Shown here: positions 50,321-58,803 of the stretch, one piece after another
How positions within the stretch are numbered: position 1 is the stretch's first letter
How the letters are laid out: each line of letters starts with the position of its first letter
NCBI RefSeq assembly: GCF_001431595.1
Contig: NZ_LDJO01000008.1
Location: 1-64,000 of the forward strand
Origin: Stenotrophomonas acidaminiphila
GTDB lineage: Bacteria > Pseudomonadota > Gammaproteobacteria > Xanthomonadales > Xanthomonadaceae
Direction: 5' to 3'
DNA: 64,000 nt
Position numbers and translations under genes: made by a program
The notes under the pieces: model-generated
Told to the model about the DNA's origin: nothing
The model's input: the letters and a program-made list of their open reading frames with translations, nothing else
Databases searched by the model: none

Positions 50321-51853
50321 TCACGGTTCCCAGCCATTGAAGCTGGTGAACGGCGGCACGTAGTTCAGTTTTTCCAGGCAGGCGCCATCGAGCGCGGCGG
50401 CGTCGGTGGTGTCGACGAACTGGGCGAACAGCTTGGGCATGCAGCCGGCGCCGACGACCGCGTGGCCCTGGCCGCGCAGCACGAACAGGCGGCCGTTGGG
50501 CAGGCTCTTGGCCACTTCCTCGCCATAACGCGGCGGGGTGACCGGGTCGAACTCGCCTTCCAGCACCAGCGCCGGCACCGCGGTGGCCAGGGGCTTGTGG
50601 AAATCGGCCGGCATCCTGCCCTTGGGCCAGGTGCTGCACATCGCCGCCAGGCCATCGGCCATGCGGTTGCCGAGCACGGTGTCCGCGTCCTCGGCGCGCG
50701 CGACCATGCCCTCGTCGTCCTCGCTGCAGATCACCGACAGCTGCATGCCCATGGCCATGCTGTCCTTCATGCCTCCCTGCAGCATCTTCGCCAGCGCCAT
50801 CAGGTCGCCGTAGCGGCCATTGCGCGCCTCGTGGATCAGCTTGGGCAGCAGCGCGGCGGCTTCCGGCATGTAGGCGTACATGCGCACCAGCCCGGCGACG
50901 GTATCGGCGCGCAGCACGTCCTCGTGCTCCTGCCCGGTGCTGGCATCGCGGTAGCGCACCGTCACCGGGTTGGCGCGCAGTGCGGCCAGCAATGCATCCA
51001 GTTCGGCGCGCGGATCGCCCAGCGCGGCCTTGCACGCGGGGTTGCCGGTGCACTGGGCGAACTGCAGCGCCAGCGCATCGTCCAGGTTGCGGGCGAAGAT
51101 GTTGCCCAGCTGCAGGGTATTGGGCACCACCGAGTCGAGCACGATGCTGCGGGTGCTGTCCGGGTGGCGCATCGCATACTGCTGCGCGACGCGGGTGCCG
51201 TAGCTGACACCGATCAGGTTGATGCGGGCCGCGCCGATGGCCTGGCGCACGGCGTCCAGGTCGGCCACCGCGTCGGTGGTGGTGTAGTGGCGCAGGTCGG
51301 CCTTGCCCGACAACGTCGCCGCGCAGGCGGCGGCGCTGGCCTGCATCGCCTCGATGCTGGCGTCGTCGTCCTCCGGCGGCTCACAGGACAGCAGGTTGGA
51401 TTTGCCGGTGCCACGCTGGTCGACCAGGATCACGTTGCGGCGCTTGCGCACCTCGGCGAAGGCCGGGTCGATCTGCGGATAGCTCTGGGTCGCCGATTGG
51501 CCGGGGCCGCCGGCCAGGAAGAACACCGGGTCCGGCTGCGCGCTTTCGGGCTTGTCCGGCGTCAGCAGCGCGATGTTCAGCGCGATCTTCCGGCCCTGCG
51601 GGTTGCCGCGGTCCTCGGGGACCTCGAAGGTGGTGCACTGGGCTTCCAGGCTGTCGCGGCTGGTCGGCGAATCGAGGGTACACGGGCGGAACGCGAGGCT
51701 GCCGAGCATCAGCGGCTTGACCTCCGCCTCGGCGGCGGGCAGCGGTGCCTTGGCGGACTCCGCCTGATCGGGTGCGGGCTTGAGCGCACGGTAGCCGAGC
51801 ACGGCGCCAAGCGCGGCCACCGCCAGGAGGGTACGGGTCTTGCGGGACATCAT
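50321..51853 (-). CDS. alpha/beta-hydrolase, S33/TAP-like peptidase
   Basis: A 510-residue protein with an N-terminal membrane anchor or signal (residues 6-22). The oxyanion FLAGGPGQSA, the nucleophile serine in GVSYGTR, the Asp in EGEFDPVTP and the His in GQGHAVVGAGC form the triad of TAP-like S33 aminopeptidases. It is probably periplasmic and cuts short peptides. It is upstream of and co-oriented with the NatAB-like genes. Confidence 0.86.
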   Translation of the reverse strand: MMSRKTRTLLAVAALGAVLGYRALKPAPDQAESAKAPLPAAEAEVKPLMLGSLAFRPCTLDSPTSRDSLEAQCTTFEVPEDRGNPQGRKIALNIALLTPDKPESAQPDPVFFLAGGPGQSATQSYPQIDPAFAEVRKRRNVILVDQRGTGKSNLLSCEPPEDDDASIEAMQASAAACAATLSGKADLRHYTTTDAVADLDAVRQAIGAARINLIGVSYGTRVAQQYAMRHPDSTRSIVLDSVVPNTLQLGNIFARNLDDALALQFAQCTGNPACKAALGDPRAELDALLAALRANPVTVRYRDASTGQEHEDVLRADTVAGLVRMYAYMPEAAALLPKLIHEARNGRYGDLMALAKMLQGGMKDSMAMGMQLSVICSEDDEGMVARAEDADTVLGNRMADGLAAMCSTWPKGRMPADFHKPLATAVPALVLEGEFDPVTPPRYGEEVAKSLPNGRLFVLRGQGHAVVGAGCMPKLFAQFVDTTDAAALDGACLEKLNYVPPFTSFNGWEP

Positions 51854-51919
51854 CGGAACAGCCCCTTGTGGTTGATGGAACGGATTGGGTCCTGCCAGCC
51901 CAAGACGCGGCTGGCGGCG

Positions 51920-52117
51920 TCATGTGACAGCGGGGAAGAAAATATCCTCGATCCTGGCGTCGAACAGGCGGGCGATGCGGAACGCCAGTGGCAGGCTGGG
52001 ATCGTACTTGCCGGTCTCCAGCGCGTTGACGGTCTGCCGCGAGACCTCCAGCCGTTCGGCCAGTTCACCTTGCGACCAGCCCCGGGCTTCGCGCAGTTCG
52101 CGCAGGCGGTTGTCCAT
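51920..52117 (-). CDS. small XRE family transcriptional regulator
   Basis: A 65-residue protein that is little more than a Cro/CI helix-turn-helix: LRELREARGWSQGELAERL then VSRQTVNALETGKYDPS, with an ARLFDARIEDIF tail. It resembles the short YozG/YgzD regulators that pair with membrane proteins. It is last in a three-gene operon and probably binds the two palindromes upstream. The start at 52117 (MDNRLREL) fits the family. Confidence 0.88.
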   Translation of the reverse strand: MDNRLRELREARGWSQGELAERLEVSRQTVNALETGKYDPSLPLAFRIARLFDARIEDIFFPAVT

Positions 52118-52127
52118 GGATGCGGGC

Positions 52128-52709
52128 TCAACCGTAGCGGCGCGAAACGACGATCTTGGCCAGGCCATAGGCCAGGCATACCAGCGGGAACACCCAGATC
52201 ATCGCCGCGCTGGCCGCCACGTCCAGCACCCGCGCCGACTGCAGCAGGCCACCGGTGAGATACAGCAGCGAGACGAACGCCGCGGCGAAGCTGACCGCCT
52301 GCAGCTCGATGCGCTGCTGCAGTTCGTCGGCGTCGCGGATGTAGCGGATCATCGCCCGCAGCGTCATCGCGATCGGCGGCACCGGCAGCAGCGCGATGCA
52401 GGCGCGCAGCGCGGTGCCCTCCACGCGCTTGAGCAGCAGGATCGACAGCACCAGCAGCACGACGTAGGCGCCCATCGCGATCATCATCTCGCGGCTGTAG
52501 CGCCGCCGCAGCGCCAACGGCGCGGTGTCGCAGGCATTGGGCAGTTGCCGCCGCAGCAGCAGCACGAACGACAGGCCCACGGCCACGCCGATGCAGATCC
52601 CGCCCAGCATGTCGGCGCTGTCGCCCGGCACCAGCCGCAGCAGCGCCAGACCGGCCGCGGCGGTGGCAAAGGCGGCGGCGATGATCCAGCGGTCCAGTGC
52701 GCGCGCCAT
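52128..52709 (-). CDS. multi-helix membrane protein of the XRE operon
   Basis: A 193-residue protein with about six hydrophobic segments in pairs, similar in layout to DUF2178-type membrane proteins found beside small XRE regulators. No catalytic motif is visible. The ATG is three bases after the upstream small gene and the stop is ten bases before the regulator, so all three are co-translated. Confidence 0.7.
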   Translation of the reverse strand: MARALDRWIIAAAFATAAAGLALLRLVPGDSADMLGGICIGVAVGLSFVLLLRRQLPNACDTAPLALRRRYSREMMIAMGAYVVLLVLSILLLKRVEGTALRACIALLPVPPIAMTLRAMIRYIRDADELQQRIELQAVSFAAAFVSLLYLTGGLLQSARVLDVAASAAMIWVFPLVCLAYGLAKIVVSRRYG

Positions 52710-52712
52710 GGC

Positions 52713-52859
52713 TCAGCACCCTCCGCGCGCATGCGCCAGCACGACCAGGCCCGGCGCGAGGACGATCGCGGCCTGGCCGGTCGCGGCGACGCCCATGAAG
52801 GCCGCACCGATTCCCGGCCACGCGGCACCCGCACGCATCCGGCTTCCTGCTTCGTTCAT
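52713..52859 (-). CDS. 48-residue small membrane-like protein, first gene of the XRE operon
   Basis: A short Ala/Gly-rich hydrophobic peptide (GIGAAFMGVAATGQAAIVLAP block) that could span the membrane once or twice. The ATG at 52859 has GGAG eight bases upstream and lies 25 bases downstream of the nearer operator palindrome. Not recognised; it could be a leader-like peptide or a small partner of the next gene. Confidence 0.55.
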   Translation of the reverse strand: MNEAGSRMRAGAAWPGIGAAFMGVAATGQAAIVLAPGLVVLAHARGGC

Positions 52860-52883
52860 GTCCCCGTCTCCCATGACCCACCC

Positions 52884-52901
52884 TGTCAAGCAAGCTTTAC
52901 A
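52884..52901. promoter_or_regulatory. operator palindrome 1 of the XRE operon
   Basis: TGTCAAGCAAGCTTTACA, an imperfect inverted repeat (TGT-M-AAGC ... GCTT-K-ACA). On the minus strand it contains TTGACA, a perfect -35 hexamer. It is repeated 43 bases away at 52927-52944. Confidence 0.68.
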
Positions 52902-52926
52902 GGAGGATGCGGGTACCGTCGCCATC

Positions 52927-52944
52927 TGTCAAGCATGCTTTACA
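52927..52944. promoter_or_regulatory. operator palindrome 2 of the XRE operon
   Basis: TGTCAAGCATGCTTTACA, the better of the two copies, symmetrical except for the C/T pair. It also holds TTGACA on the minus strand. Two equal sites about four helical turns apart suggest cooperative binding by the XRE protein of the operon. Confidence 0.68.
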
Positions 52945-52977
52945 GGCGGGTATCGCCCGGACGATGCGGCCCGGCGC

Positions 52978-54159
52978 TCAAGCCACCGGTGCCGGCTCCA
53001 CTCCCAGGTCGCAGGCGACATGGTTGCGGCCAGCGGCCTTGGCCCGGTAGAGCGCCGCGTCGGCACGCGCCAGCAGACTTTCCAGCCCCGGCGCGGCATC
53101 GGCAACGGCCACGCCGATGCTGGCGGTGATGCCGATCGTGCCGCCCTCGCGGTGCAGCGGGCTGGCCTCCAGGGTGGCGCGCAGGCGCTCGGCCAGGGCC
53201 ATCGCCTGTTCCATGCCGGTGTCCGGGAGCAGCAGCACGAACTCCTCGCCGCCATAACGGCCAAGCAGCCGGTCGCGCCCGCGCAGGGAACGCTGCAGGG
53301 TCCGTGCGGCGTGGTGCAGCACCTCGTCCCCGACCGGGTGGCCGCGGGTGTCGTTGATCCGCTTGAAGTGGTCCAGGTCCAGCAGCATCGCCGCGAACGG
53401 CCGCTGCTGGTGCAGGCTCTGCGCCAGGTGCTGCTCACCGTCGCCCATCAGCGCGGTGCGGTTGAGCAGGCCGGTCAGGCCATCGCGGCGGGCCAGCCGG
53501 CGCAGGTCCACCATCTGCCGCTCGACGATCATCAGCACCAGGGCGAAGGTGTGGCCGAGCATCACGAACATGCCGCCGACGTAGGTGACGTTCATCGACA
53601 GGCCGGCACGCAGGATGTCGCCGTCGGCACCGGGCGCGACCGGGATCAGGGCCCGCACCAGGAACAGCGCCGCATCCAGCAGGAACACCGCCGCCGCCAG
53701 CCGGCAGCTGCGACGGACGTCGGCCGGGGCATGGCGCAGCAGCAGCCAGGCCTCCCAGGTCTTCCAGATGATGATCAGCACGCTGTACAGCGCCAGGCGG
53801 ATGCCAAGGTCGGGCCGGGCCACGCTGAACCAGGCGATCGCCAGCAGGTAGCCGCCGCCCAGCACGAGGGCCGGACGCAGCGGCACGCGGCGGCCGACAT
53901 GCAGGGCCACGCCGAACAGCATCAGCACGCTGCCCAGTACCGCGAACCCGTTGCGCACCAGGATGCCCACCGCGGCCGGCAGCGGCAGCGGCACGCTGAC
54001 CAGCACCGTGCTGACCGCCCCGGCCCACAGGCTGGCGGCCCACAGCCTGGGCACCGGCTGGCTGCGCAACACCAGCAGGATCAGCGAGAAGCCCGCCGCC
54101 AGGCCGATGTTCAGCAGCAGGCCGATGGCGGCAATGGTGGGGAAGTCCAGCGCAGTCAT
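52978..54159 (-). CDS. membrane-bound diguanylate cyclase (GGDEF)
   Basis: A 393-residue protein. The first 215 residues form six or seven membrane helices, a likely sensor. The rest is a GGDEF domain with an intact active site (RYGGEEF) and the LLDLDHFKRINDTRGH metal/GTP block, so it should make c-di-GMP. The RxxD inhibitory site is not at the canonical five-residue distance (RGRD is one residue further off), so product inhibition may be weak or absent. The start at 54159 was chosen from the first helix. It converges with nothing and lies next to the XRE operon. Confidence 0.9.
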   Translation of the reverse strand: MTALDFPTIAAIGLLLNIGLAAGFSLILLVLRSQPVPRLWAASLWAGAVSTVLVSVPLPLPAAVGILVRNGFAVLGSVLMLFGVALHVGRRVPLRPALVLGGGYLLAIAWFSVARPDLGIRLALYSVLIIIWKTWEAWLLLRHAPADVRRSCRLAAAVFLLDAALFLVRALIPVAPGADGDILRAGLSMNVTYVGGMFVMLGHTFALVLMIVERQMVDLRRLARRDGLTGLLNRTALMGDGEQHLAQSLHQQRPFAAMLLDLDHFKRINDTRGHPVGDEVLHHAARTLQRSLRGRDRLLGRYGGEEFVLLLPDTGMEQAMALAERLRATLEASPLHREGGTIGITASIGVAVADAAPGLESLLARADAALYRAKAAGRNHVACDLGVEPAPVA

Positions 54160-54242
54160 GCCCGGGGTCCTTGCGTCGAGCGGCATCGCCACGTGTGGAG
54201 CAGTCTGCCGGATCATCACGCCCCGTGGCGCGGGGGGCAAGC

Positions 54243-54992
54243 CTACTTGCTGCTGACGTACTTCTCGCGGCGCAGCTGCGGCAGCGCCAGGCCGGCCGCC
54301 CGGAGCGCCTCGAAACAGGCATCGACCATCACCGGGTTGCCGCACAGGTAGGCGATGTCGCGGGCCGGGTCCGGGGCGACCTCGGCCAGCTGCTGCTGCA
54401 CGTAACCGCTGCGCACGTCCGGATGCGGGTCGGCCGGCAGCCCGCGCGACAGGCACGGCATGTAGCGGAAGCCCGGGTGGGCGTCGGCAAAGGCCCGGAA
54501 ATCATCGGCGTACAGCAGCTCGGCCGGGGTGCGCGCGCCCTGCAGCAGCACCACTTCCACGCCGCGCCCGGCCATCGCCCTGGCCAGCAGCGGCAGCATC
54601 GAGCGGTACGGGGTGACGCCGGTGCCGGTGGCGATCAGCAGGTAACGGCCGTTATGGTCGCCCGGCTGCAGGCAGAAGCGCCCGAACGGGCCGCTGGCGG
54701 TGATGCACTGGCCGGTCTCGAGGCCCTCGAACAGGGCGGTGGCGGCGCCGCCGGGCACGAAGCTGACCGCGATGTCCACCGCGTCGCCCGGGCCGAGCGC
54801 GTGGTCGTGGATGGTCGCCAGCGAGTAGCTGCGCTTGGTGGCGGTGCCGTCGGCATAGTCGAAGTGCACCTGGATGAACTGCCCGGGCTGGAAATCCAGC
54901 GGCTGGCCGTCGTCGCGGACGAACTGGTAGTGGCCGACGGTGGGCGCCAGCATGCGGCGACCGACCAGCTTGAGGGGGAATTGGACAGGCAC
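54243..54992 (-). CDS. fpr: ferredoxin/flavodoxin--NADP+ reductase
   Basis: A 249-residue FAD enzyme that passes electrons between NADPH and ferredoxin or flavodoxin. The FAD motif RSYSLAT, the substrate loop GPFGRF, the NADP-binding block LIATGTGVTPYRSM and LCGNPVMVD are present. The usual C-terminus ending in the short ...EKYVSSK is typical of the bacterial subclass. The GTG at 54992 is preferred; longer frames would run over the TATAAT box at 55037. Confidence 0.9.
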   Translation of the reverse strand: MPVQFPLKLVGRRMLAPTVGHYQFVRDDGQPLDFQPGQFIQVHFDYADGTATKRSYSLATIHDHALGPGDAVDIAVSFVPGGAATALFEGLETGQCITASGPFGRFCLQPGDHNGRYLLIATGTGVTPYRSMLPLLARAMAGRGVEVVLLQGARTPAELLYADDFRAFADAHPGFRYMPCLSRGLPADPHPDVRSGYVQQQLAEVAPDPARDIAYLCGNPVMVDACFEALRAAGLALPQLRREKYVSSK

Positions 54993-55036
54993 GAACGGGA
55001 AACAGTGTGTAGCCGGGCTGGCGCCACGGGGCCTCC

Positions 55037-55042
55037 TATAAT
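55037..55042 (+). promoter_or_regulatory. TATAAT -10 box between fpr and the ABC genes
   Basis: A perfect TATAAT lies 50 bases upstream of the TTG start of the ABC ATPase. Its complement offers TATTAT for the divergent fpr gene. No good -35 hexamer is seen on either side, so an activator may be needed. Confidence 0.5.
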
Positions 55043-55091
55043 AGCCGCTCGCACTCATCCGGCGCCGTCACCCCGGCGCGAAGGCCCGAGC

Positions 55092-56045
55092 TTGGACTCC
55101 CGAATTCCTCCCGTCGCGCCGGCACTGCGCGTCCACGATCTCCGCAAGACCTACGACAACGGCGTGGAGGCGCTCAAGGGCGTCTCGCTGGAGGTCGCCC
55201 CGGGCGACTTCTTCGCCCTGCTCGGCCCCAACGGCGCCGGCAAGTCCACCCTGATCGGCATCGTCTCGTCGCTGGTGAACCTGAGCGCGGGCGACGTGCG
55301 GGTGTTCGGCACCGACCTGGTGGCCGAGCGCAGCGCGACCATGCGCCTGATCGGGCTGGTGCCGCAGGAGATCAACTTCAACCTGTTCGAAAAGCCCTTC
55401 GACATCCTGGTCAACTACGCCGGGTTCTACGGCATCCCGCGTGCCGAGGCCGAGGCCCGCGCCGAGCAGGAACTCAAGCGCGCGCACCTGTGGAACAAGG
55501 CGCAGATGATGAGCCGCACGCTGTCCGGCGGCATGAAGCGGCGGCTGATGATCGCCCGCGCGATGATGACCCGCCCGCGCCTGCTGATCCTGGACGAACC
55601 CACCGCCGGCGTGGACATCGAGATCCGCCGCGACATGTGGAAGACGCTGCAGGAGATCAACGCCGCCGGCACCACGATCATCCTCACCACGCACTACCTG
55701 GAAGAGGCCGAGCAGTTGTGCCGCAACCTGGCCATCATCAACCACGGCCGCATCGTCGAGCAGGGGCCGATGCGCGCGCTGCTGGCCAAGCTGGACGTGG
55801 AAGGGTTCGTGCTCGACATCGACGGCGAGCTGCCGGCGCAGCTGCCGCACATCGACGGCGCGCAGCTGGCCGCGGTCGACGCGCACACCCTGGACCTGGA
55901 CATGCCGCGGGCGATGGACCTGAACCGCGTGTTCGACGCGCTGGGTGCCGCCGGCATCCGCGTGCGCTCGATGCGCACCAAGAGCAACCGCCTGGAGGAG
56001 CTGTTCGTGCGCCTCACCGGCAACCTGGAGAACACCGCCGCATGA
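55092..56045 (+). CDS. yadG: ABC transporter ATPase, YadG type
   Basis: A 317-residue ABC-2 ATPase. Walker A is LLGPNGAGKSTL, the signature LSGGMKRRLMIARAM, Walker B LLILDEPTAGVD, and the H-loop TTHYLEEAE. The C-terminal extension of about 80 residues is typical of YadG. The TTG at 55092 is the most upstream start after the promoter; the ATPase fold begins about 12 residues later. It overlaps the permease by ATGA. The substrate is unknown. Confidence 0.9.
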   Translation: MDSRIPPVAPALRVHDLRKTYDNGVEALKGVSLEVAPGDFFALLGPNGAGKSTLIGIVSSLVNLSAGDVRVFGTDLVAERSATMRLIGLVPQEINFNLFEKPFDILVNYAGFYGIPRAEAEARAEQELKRAHLWNKAQMMSRTLSGGMKRRLMIARAMMTRPRLLILDEPTAGVDIEIRRDMWKTLQEINAAGTTIILTTHYLEEAEQLCRNLAIINHGRIVEQGPMRALLAKLDVEGFVLDIDGELPAQLPHIDGAQLAAVDAHTLDLDMPRAMDLNRVFDALGAAGIRVRSMRTKSNRLEELFVRLTGNLENTAA

Positions 56046-56836
56046 GCACGCCCGCTCCCCTGACCGACAGCGCCCGCAACCGGGTGGCGCTGGGCACCAT
56101 CGTCCGCCGCGAGGTCAACCGCATCCTGCGCATCTGGGGCCAGACCCTGGTGCCGCCGGCCATCACCATGACCCTGTACTTCCTGATCTTCGGCGGCCTG
56201 ATCGGCTCGAAGATCGGCGACATGGGCGGCTACAGCTACATGCAGTTCATCGTGCCCGGGCTGGTGATGATGAGCGTGATCCAGAACAGCTACGGCAACA
56301 TCAGCTCCTCGTTCTTCGGCGCCAAGTTCGGCCGCCACGTCGAGGAGCTGCTGGTCAGCCCGATGCCTAACTGGGTGATCCTGTGGGGCTACGTCGCCGG
56401 TGCGGTGCTGCGCGGGCTGATGGTCGGCGCCATCGTGCTGATGATCGCGATGTTCTTCACCCGCGTGCACGTGCCGCACCCGCTGGTGACGCTGAGCACG
56501 GTGCTGCTGGGGTCGACGATCTTCTCGCTGGCCGGCTTCATCAACGCGGTGTACGCCAAGAAGTTCGACGACGTGGCCATCGTGCCGACCTTCATCCTGA
56601 CCCCGCTGACCTACCTGGGCGGGGTGTTCTACTCGGTCACGCTGCTGCCGGGCTGGGCGCAGGCGCTGACCAAGGCCAACCCGATCTTCTACATGGTCAA
56701 CGCGTTCCGCTATGGCCTGCTGGGCACCAGCGACGTGCCGCTGTGGGTGTCCTACGCGCTGATGCTCGGCTTCGTCGCCGCGCTTACCGCGCTGTCGCTG
56801 TGGCTGCTGCGGCGCGGCGTCGGCCTGCGCAGCTGA
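56042..56836 (+). CDS. yadH: ABC-2 type permease, YadH type
   Basis: A 264-residue permease with six membrane helices; it follows YadH closely (REVNRILRIWGQTLVPPAITM, QFIVPGLVMMSVIQNSYGN, SPMPNWVILWGYVAGAVLRG). It pairs with the overlapping ATPase. The family is related to capsule and lipid exporters, but no substrate is established. Confidence 0.92.
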   Translation: MSTPAPLTDSARNRVALGTIVRREVNRILRIWGQTLVPPAITMTLYFLIFGGLIGSKIGDMGGYSYMQFIVPGLVMMSVIQNSYGNISSSFFGAKFGRHVEELLVSPMPNWVILWGYVAGAVLRGLMVGAIVLMIAMFFTRVHVPHPLVTLSTVLLGSTIFSLAGFINAVYAKKFDDVAIVPTFILTPLTYLGGVFYSVTLLPGWAQALTKANPIFYMVNAFRYGLLGTSDVPLWVSYALMLGFVAALTALSLWLLRRGVGLRS

Positions 56837-56878
56837 GCGCGGCCGCTCTTTCCCCCTGATCCCGATGGAGCCGGCAAC

Positions 56879-57817
56879 ATGCGCATCCTGATCCTCGGCG
56901 CCGGCGGTACCGGCGGCTATTTCGGCGGCCGCCTGGCCCAGGCCGGCATCGACGTGACCTTCCTGGTGCGGCCGGCCCGCGCGGCGCAGCTGCAGCGCGA
57001 CGGGCTGGTGATCCGCAGCCCGCTCGGCGACGCGGCGTTCCCGGTGGCGCATGTCACCGCCGATGCGCTGCCGGCACTGGCCGCGGCACGGCCGTTCGAC
57101 CTGGTGGTGCTCAGCTGCAAGGCCTACGACCTGGACAGCTCGATCGAGGCCATCGCACCGGCGATGGGCCCGGGCACCACGCTGCTGCCGATCCTCAACG
57201 GCCTGCGCCACTACGTCGCGCTGGACGCCCGTTTCGGCCGCGGGGCGGTGCTCGGCGGGCTGTGCTTCATCAGTGCGACCAAGGCCGCGGATGGCGCCAT
57301 CGTGCACCTGGACCGGCCGGCGCGGCTGACCTTCGGCGAGCGCGACGGTACCAGTGCCAGCGCACGCGTGGCCGCACTGGCGGCTGCCTGCGGAACCGCG
57401 GGCATCGACCATCTCGCCACGGACGACATCGCCAGCGAGCAGTGGATCAAGTACACCTTCCTGGCCACGCTGGCGGCCGCCACCTGCCTGATGCGCGCCG
57501 ACATCGGCCACATCGTCGCCACCGATCATGGCACCGCGTTCCTGCAGGCGCTGTACGGCGAATGCCTGGCCGCGGCCGTGCACGCCGGCCAGCCGATACC
57601 GGCCAAGGCGCAGGAGACCGCCCTGTCCACACTGACCAGGGCCGGCTCGCCGATCAAGGCGTCGATGCTGCGCGACCTGGAGGCCGGGCAGCGGGTCGAA
57701 GCGGCGCACATCGTCGGCGACATGCTCGACCGCGCACTCGCCGCCGGACACCCCGCGCCGCACCTGCACGCTGCGTACTGCCATCTGCAGGCCTACGAGG
57801 CGCAGCGGGGCGCATGA
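56879..57817 (+). CDS. 2-dehydropantoate 2-reductase family protein
   Basis: A 312-residue ApbA/PanE-like NADPH-dependent ketoacid reductase. The Rossmann motif is LGAGGTGGYFGGRLA, the CKAYDLDSSIEAI region follows, and the C-terminal domain carries the SSM-like KASMLRDLEAG with the conserved catalytic Lys expected in the SEQWIKYTF block. PanE makes pantoate for coenzyme A, but many paralogues have other substrates. It overlaps the next gene by ATGA. Confidence 0.85.
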   Translation: MRILILGAGGTGGYFGGRLAQAGIDVTFLVRPARAAQLQRDGLVIRSPLGDAAFPVAHVTADALPALAAARPFDLVVLSCKAYDLDSSIEAIAPAMGPGTTLLPILNGLRHYVALDARFGRGAVLGGLCFISATKAADGAIVHLDRPARLTFGERDGTSASARVAALAAACGTAGIDHLATDDIASEQWIKYTFLATLAAATCLMRADIGHIVATDHGTAFLQALYGECLAAAVHAGQPIPAKAQETALSTLTRAGSPIKASMLRDLEAGQRVEAAHIVGDMLDRALAAGHPAPHLHAAYCHLQAYEAQRGA

Positions 57818-58716
57818 CCACCGCCGCGGAGCTGCCACAGCGGGTGCTGATCCTGGGGCTGGGCTTTGCCGGGCGCGCGCTTGCGCTGCACCTGCAGTCG
57901 CTGGGTGTCGCCGTGGCGGGCACGGTGCGCGATCCAACCGCCGCGCCCGGCGACGGCATCGCGCGCCACCGCCTGCATCCGGACCACGCCCCCGACACCG
58001 CGCTGCTGGAAGCCATCGCCCGAACCGATGCGGTGCTGTGCAGCGTGCCGCCCGATGCCGAAGGCGACCCCGCGCTGCGCCTGCTCGGCCCCGCCCTGCA
58101 GGCCAGCCCGGCGCTGCGCTGGGTCGGCTACCTGTCCTCGACCGGGGTGTATGGCGACCGCGGCGGCGGCTGGGTCGACGCGCACTCCGATGCCGATGCC
58201 CGGGACCCCGTCGCCCTGCGCCGGCTGCTGGCTGAAGCGCAGTGGCGCGCGCTGGCCGATGCGCGCGGCATCACCTCGGCGACGTTGCGCCTGCCCGGCC
58301 TGTACGGCCGTGGCCGCAACGCGCTGGTACGGCTGGCGCAAGGCAACGCGCGCCATGTCGTGCGGCCCGGGCTGGTGTTCAACCGGCTGCACGTCGATGA
58401 CCTGGCCGAAGCGGTGGTGGCGGCGATGCGCCGTCCGGCCCGCGACGCGCTGTACCTGCCGGCGGACGACGAGCCGGCACCGCCGCAGGACGTGCTGGCG
58501 CATGCCGCGCGACTCGGCGGCTTCACCCTGCCGCCAGCCGTGGCCTGGGACGATCCGGAGCTCGAGCCGATGCTGCGCCGTTTCCACGCCAGCAACAAAC
58601 GCATCGACAGCCGCGGCACGCGCCAGGCACTGCAGTGGCAACCGCGCTTCCGCAGTTACCGCGAAGGCCTGGCGGATGCCTGGGAAGCCGGCGACGGCGT
58701 CATACCCGCGCACTGA
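57814..58716 (+). CDS. NAD(P)-dependent epimerase-like SDR protein
   Basis: A 300-residue short-chain dehydrogenase-like protein. The nucleotide motif is ILGLGFAGRALA, the active-site region GYLSSTGVYGDRGGGWVDA lacks the YxxxK of standard SDRs, and the FNRLHVDDLAEAV block resembles YeeZ-type atypical epimerases. The reaction is not known. It is coupled to the PanE-like gene by an ATGA overlap. Confidence 0.82.
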   Translation: MTTAAELPQRVLILGLGFAGRALALHLQSLGVAVAGTVRDPTAAPGDGIARHRLHPDHAPDTALLEAIARTDAVLCSVPPDAEGDPALRLLGPALQASPALRWVGYLSSTGVYGDRGGGWVDAHSDADARDPVALRRLLAEAQWRALADARGITSATLRLPGLYGRGRNALVRLAQGNARHVVRPGLVFNRLHVDDLAEAVVAAMRRPARDALYLPADDEPAPPQDVLAHAARLGGFTLPPAVAWDDPELEPMLRRFHASNKRIDSRGTRQALQWQPRFRSYREGLADAWEAGDGVIPAH

Positions 58717-58803
58717 CGACCGGGTCGGCCGCCACCGCACCTGAGTGGGATGCGGCAGCAGACGTCCGTTATGCTCGGCGCTCCCCCGACCCAGGAGATC
58801 AGC

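Noticed and set aside
52978..54159. A canonical RxxD inhibitory site in the diguanylate cyclase
   Set aside because: The only RxxD-like string (RGRD) is one residue too far from GGEEF, so it is not counted as a functional I-site.
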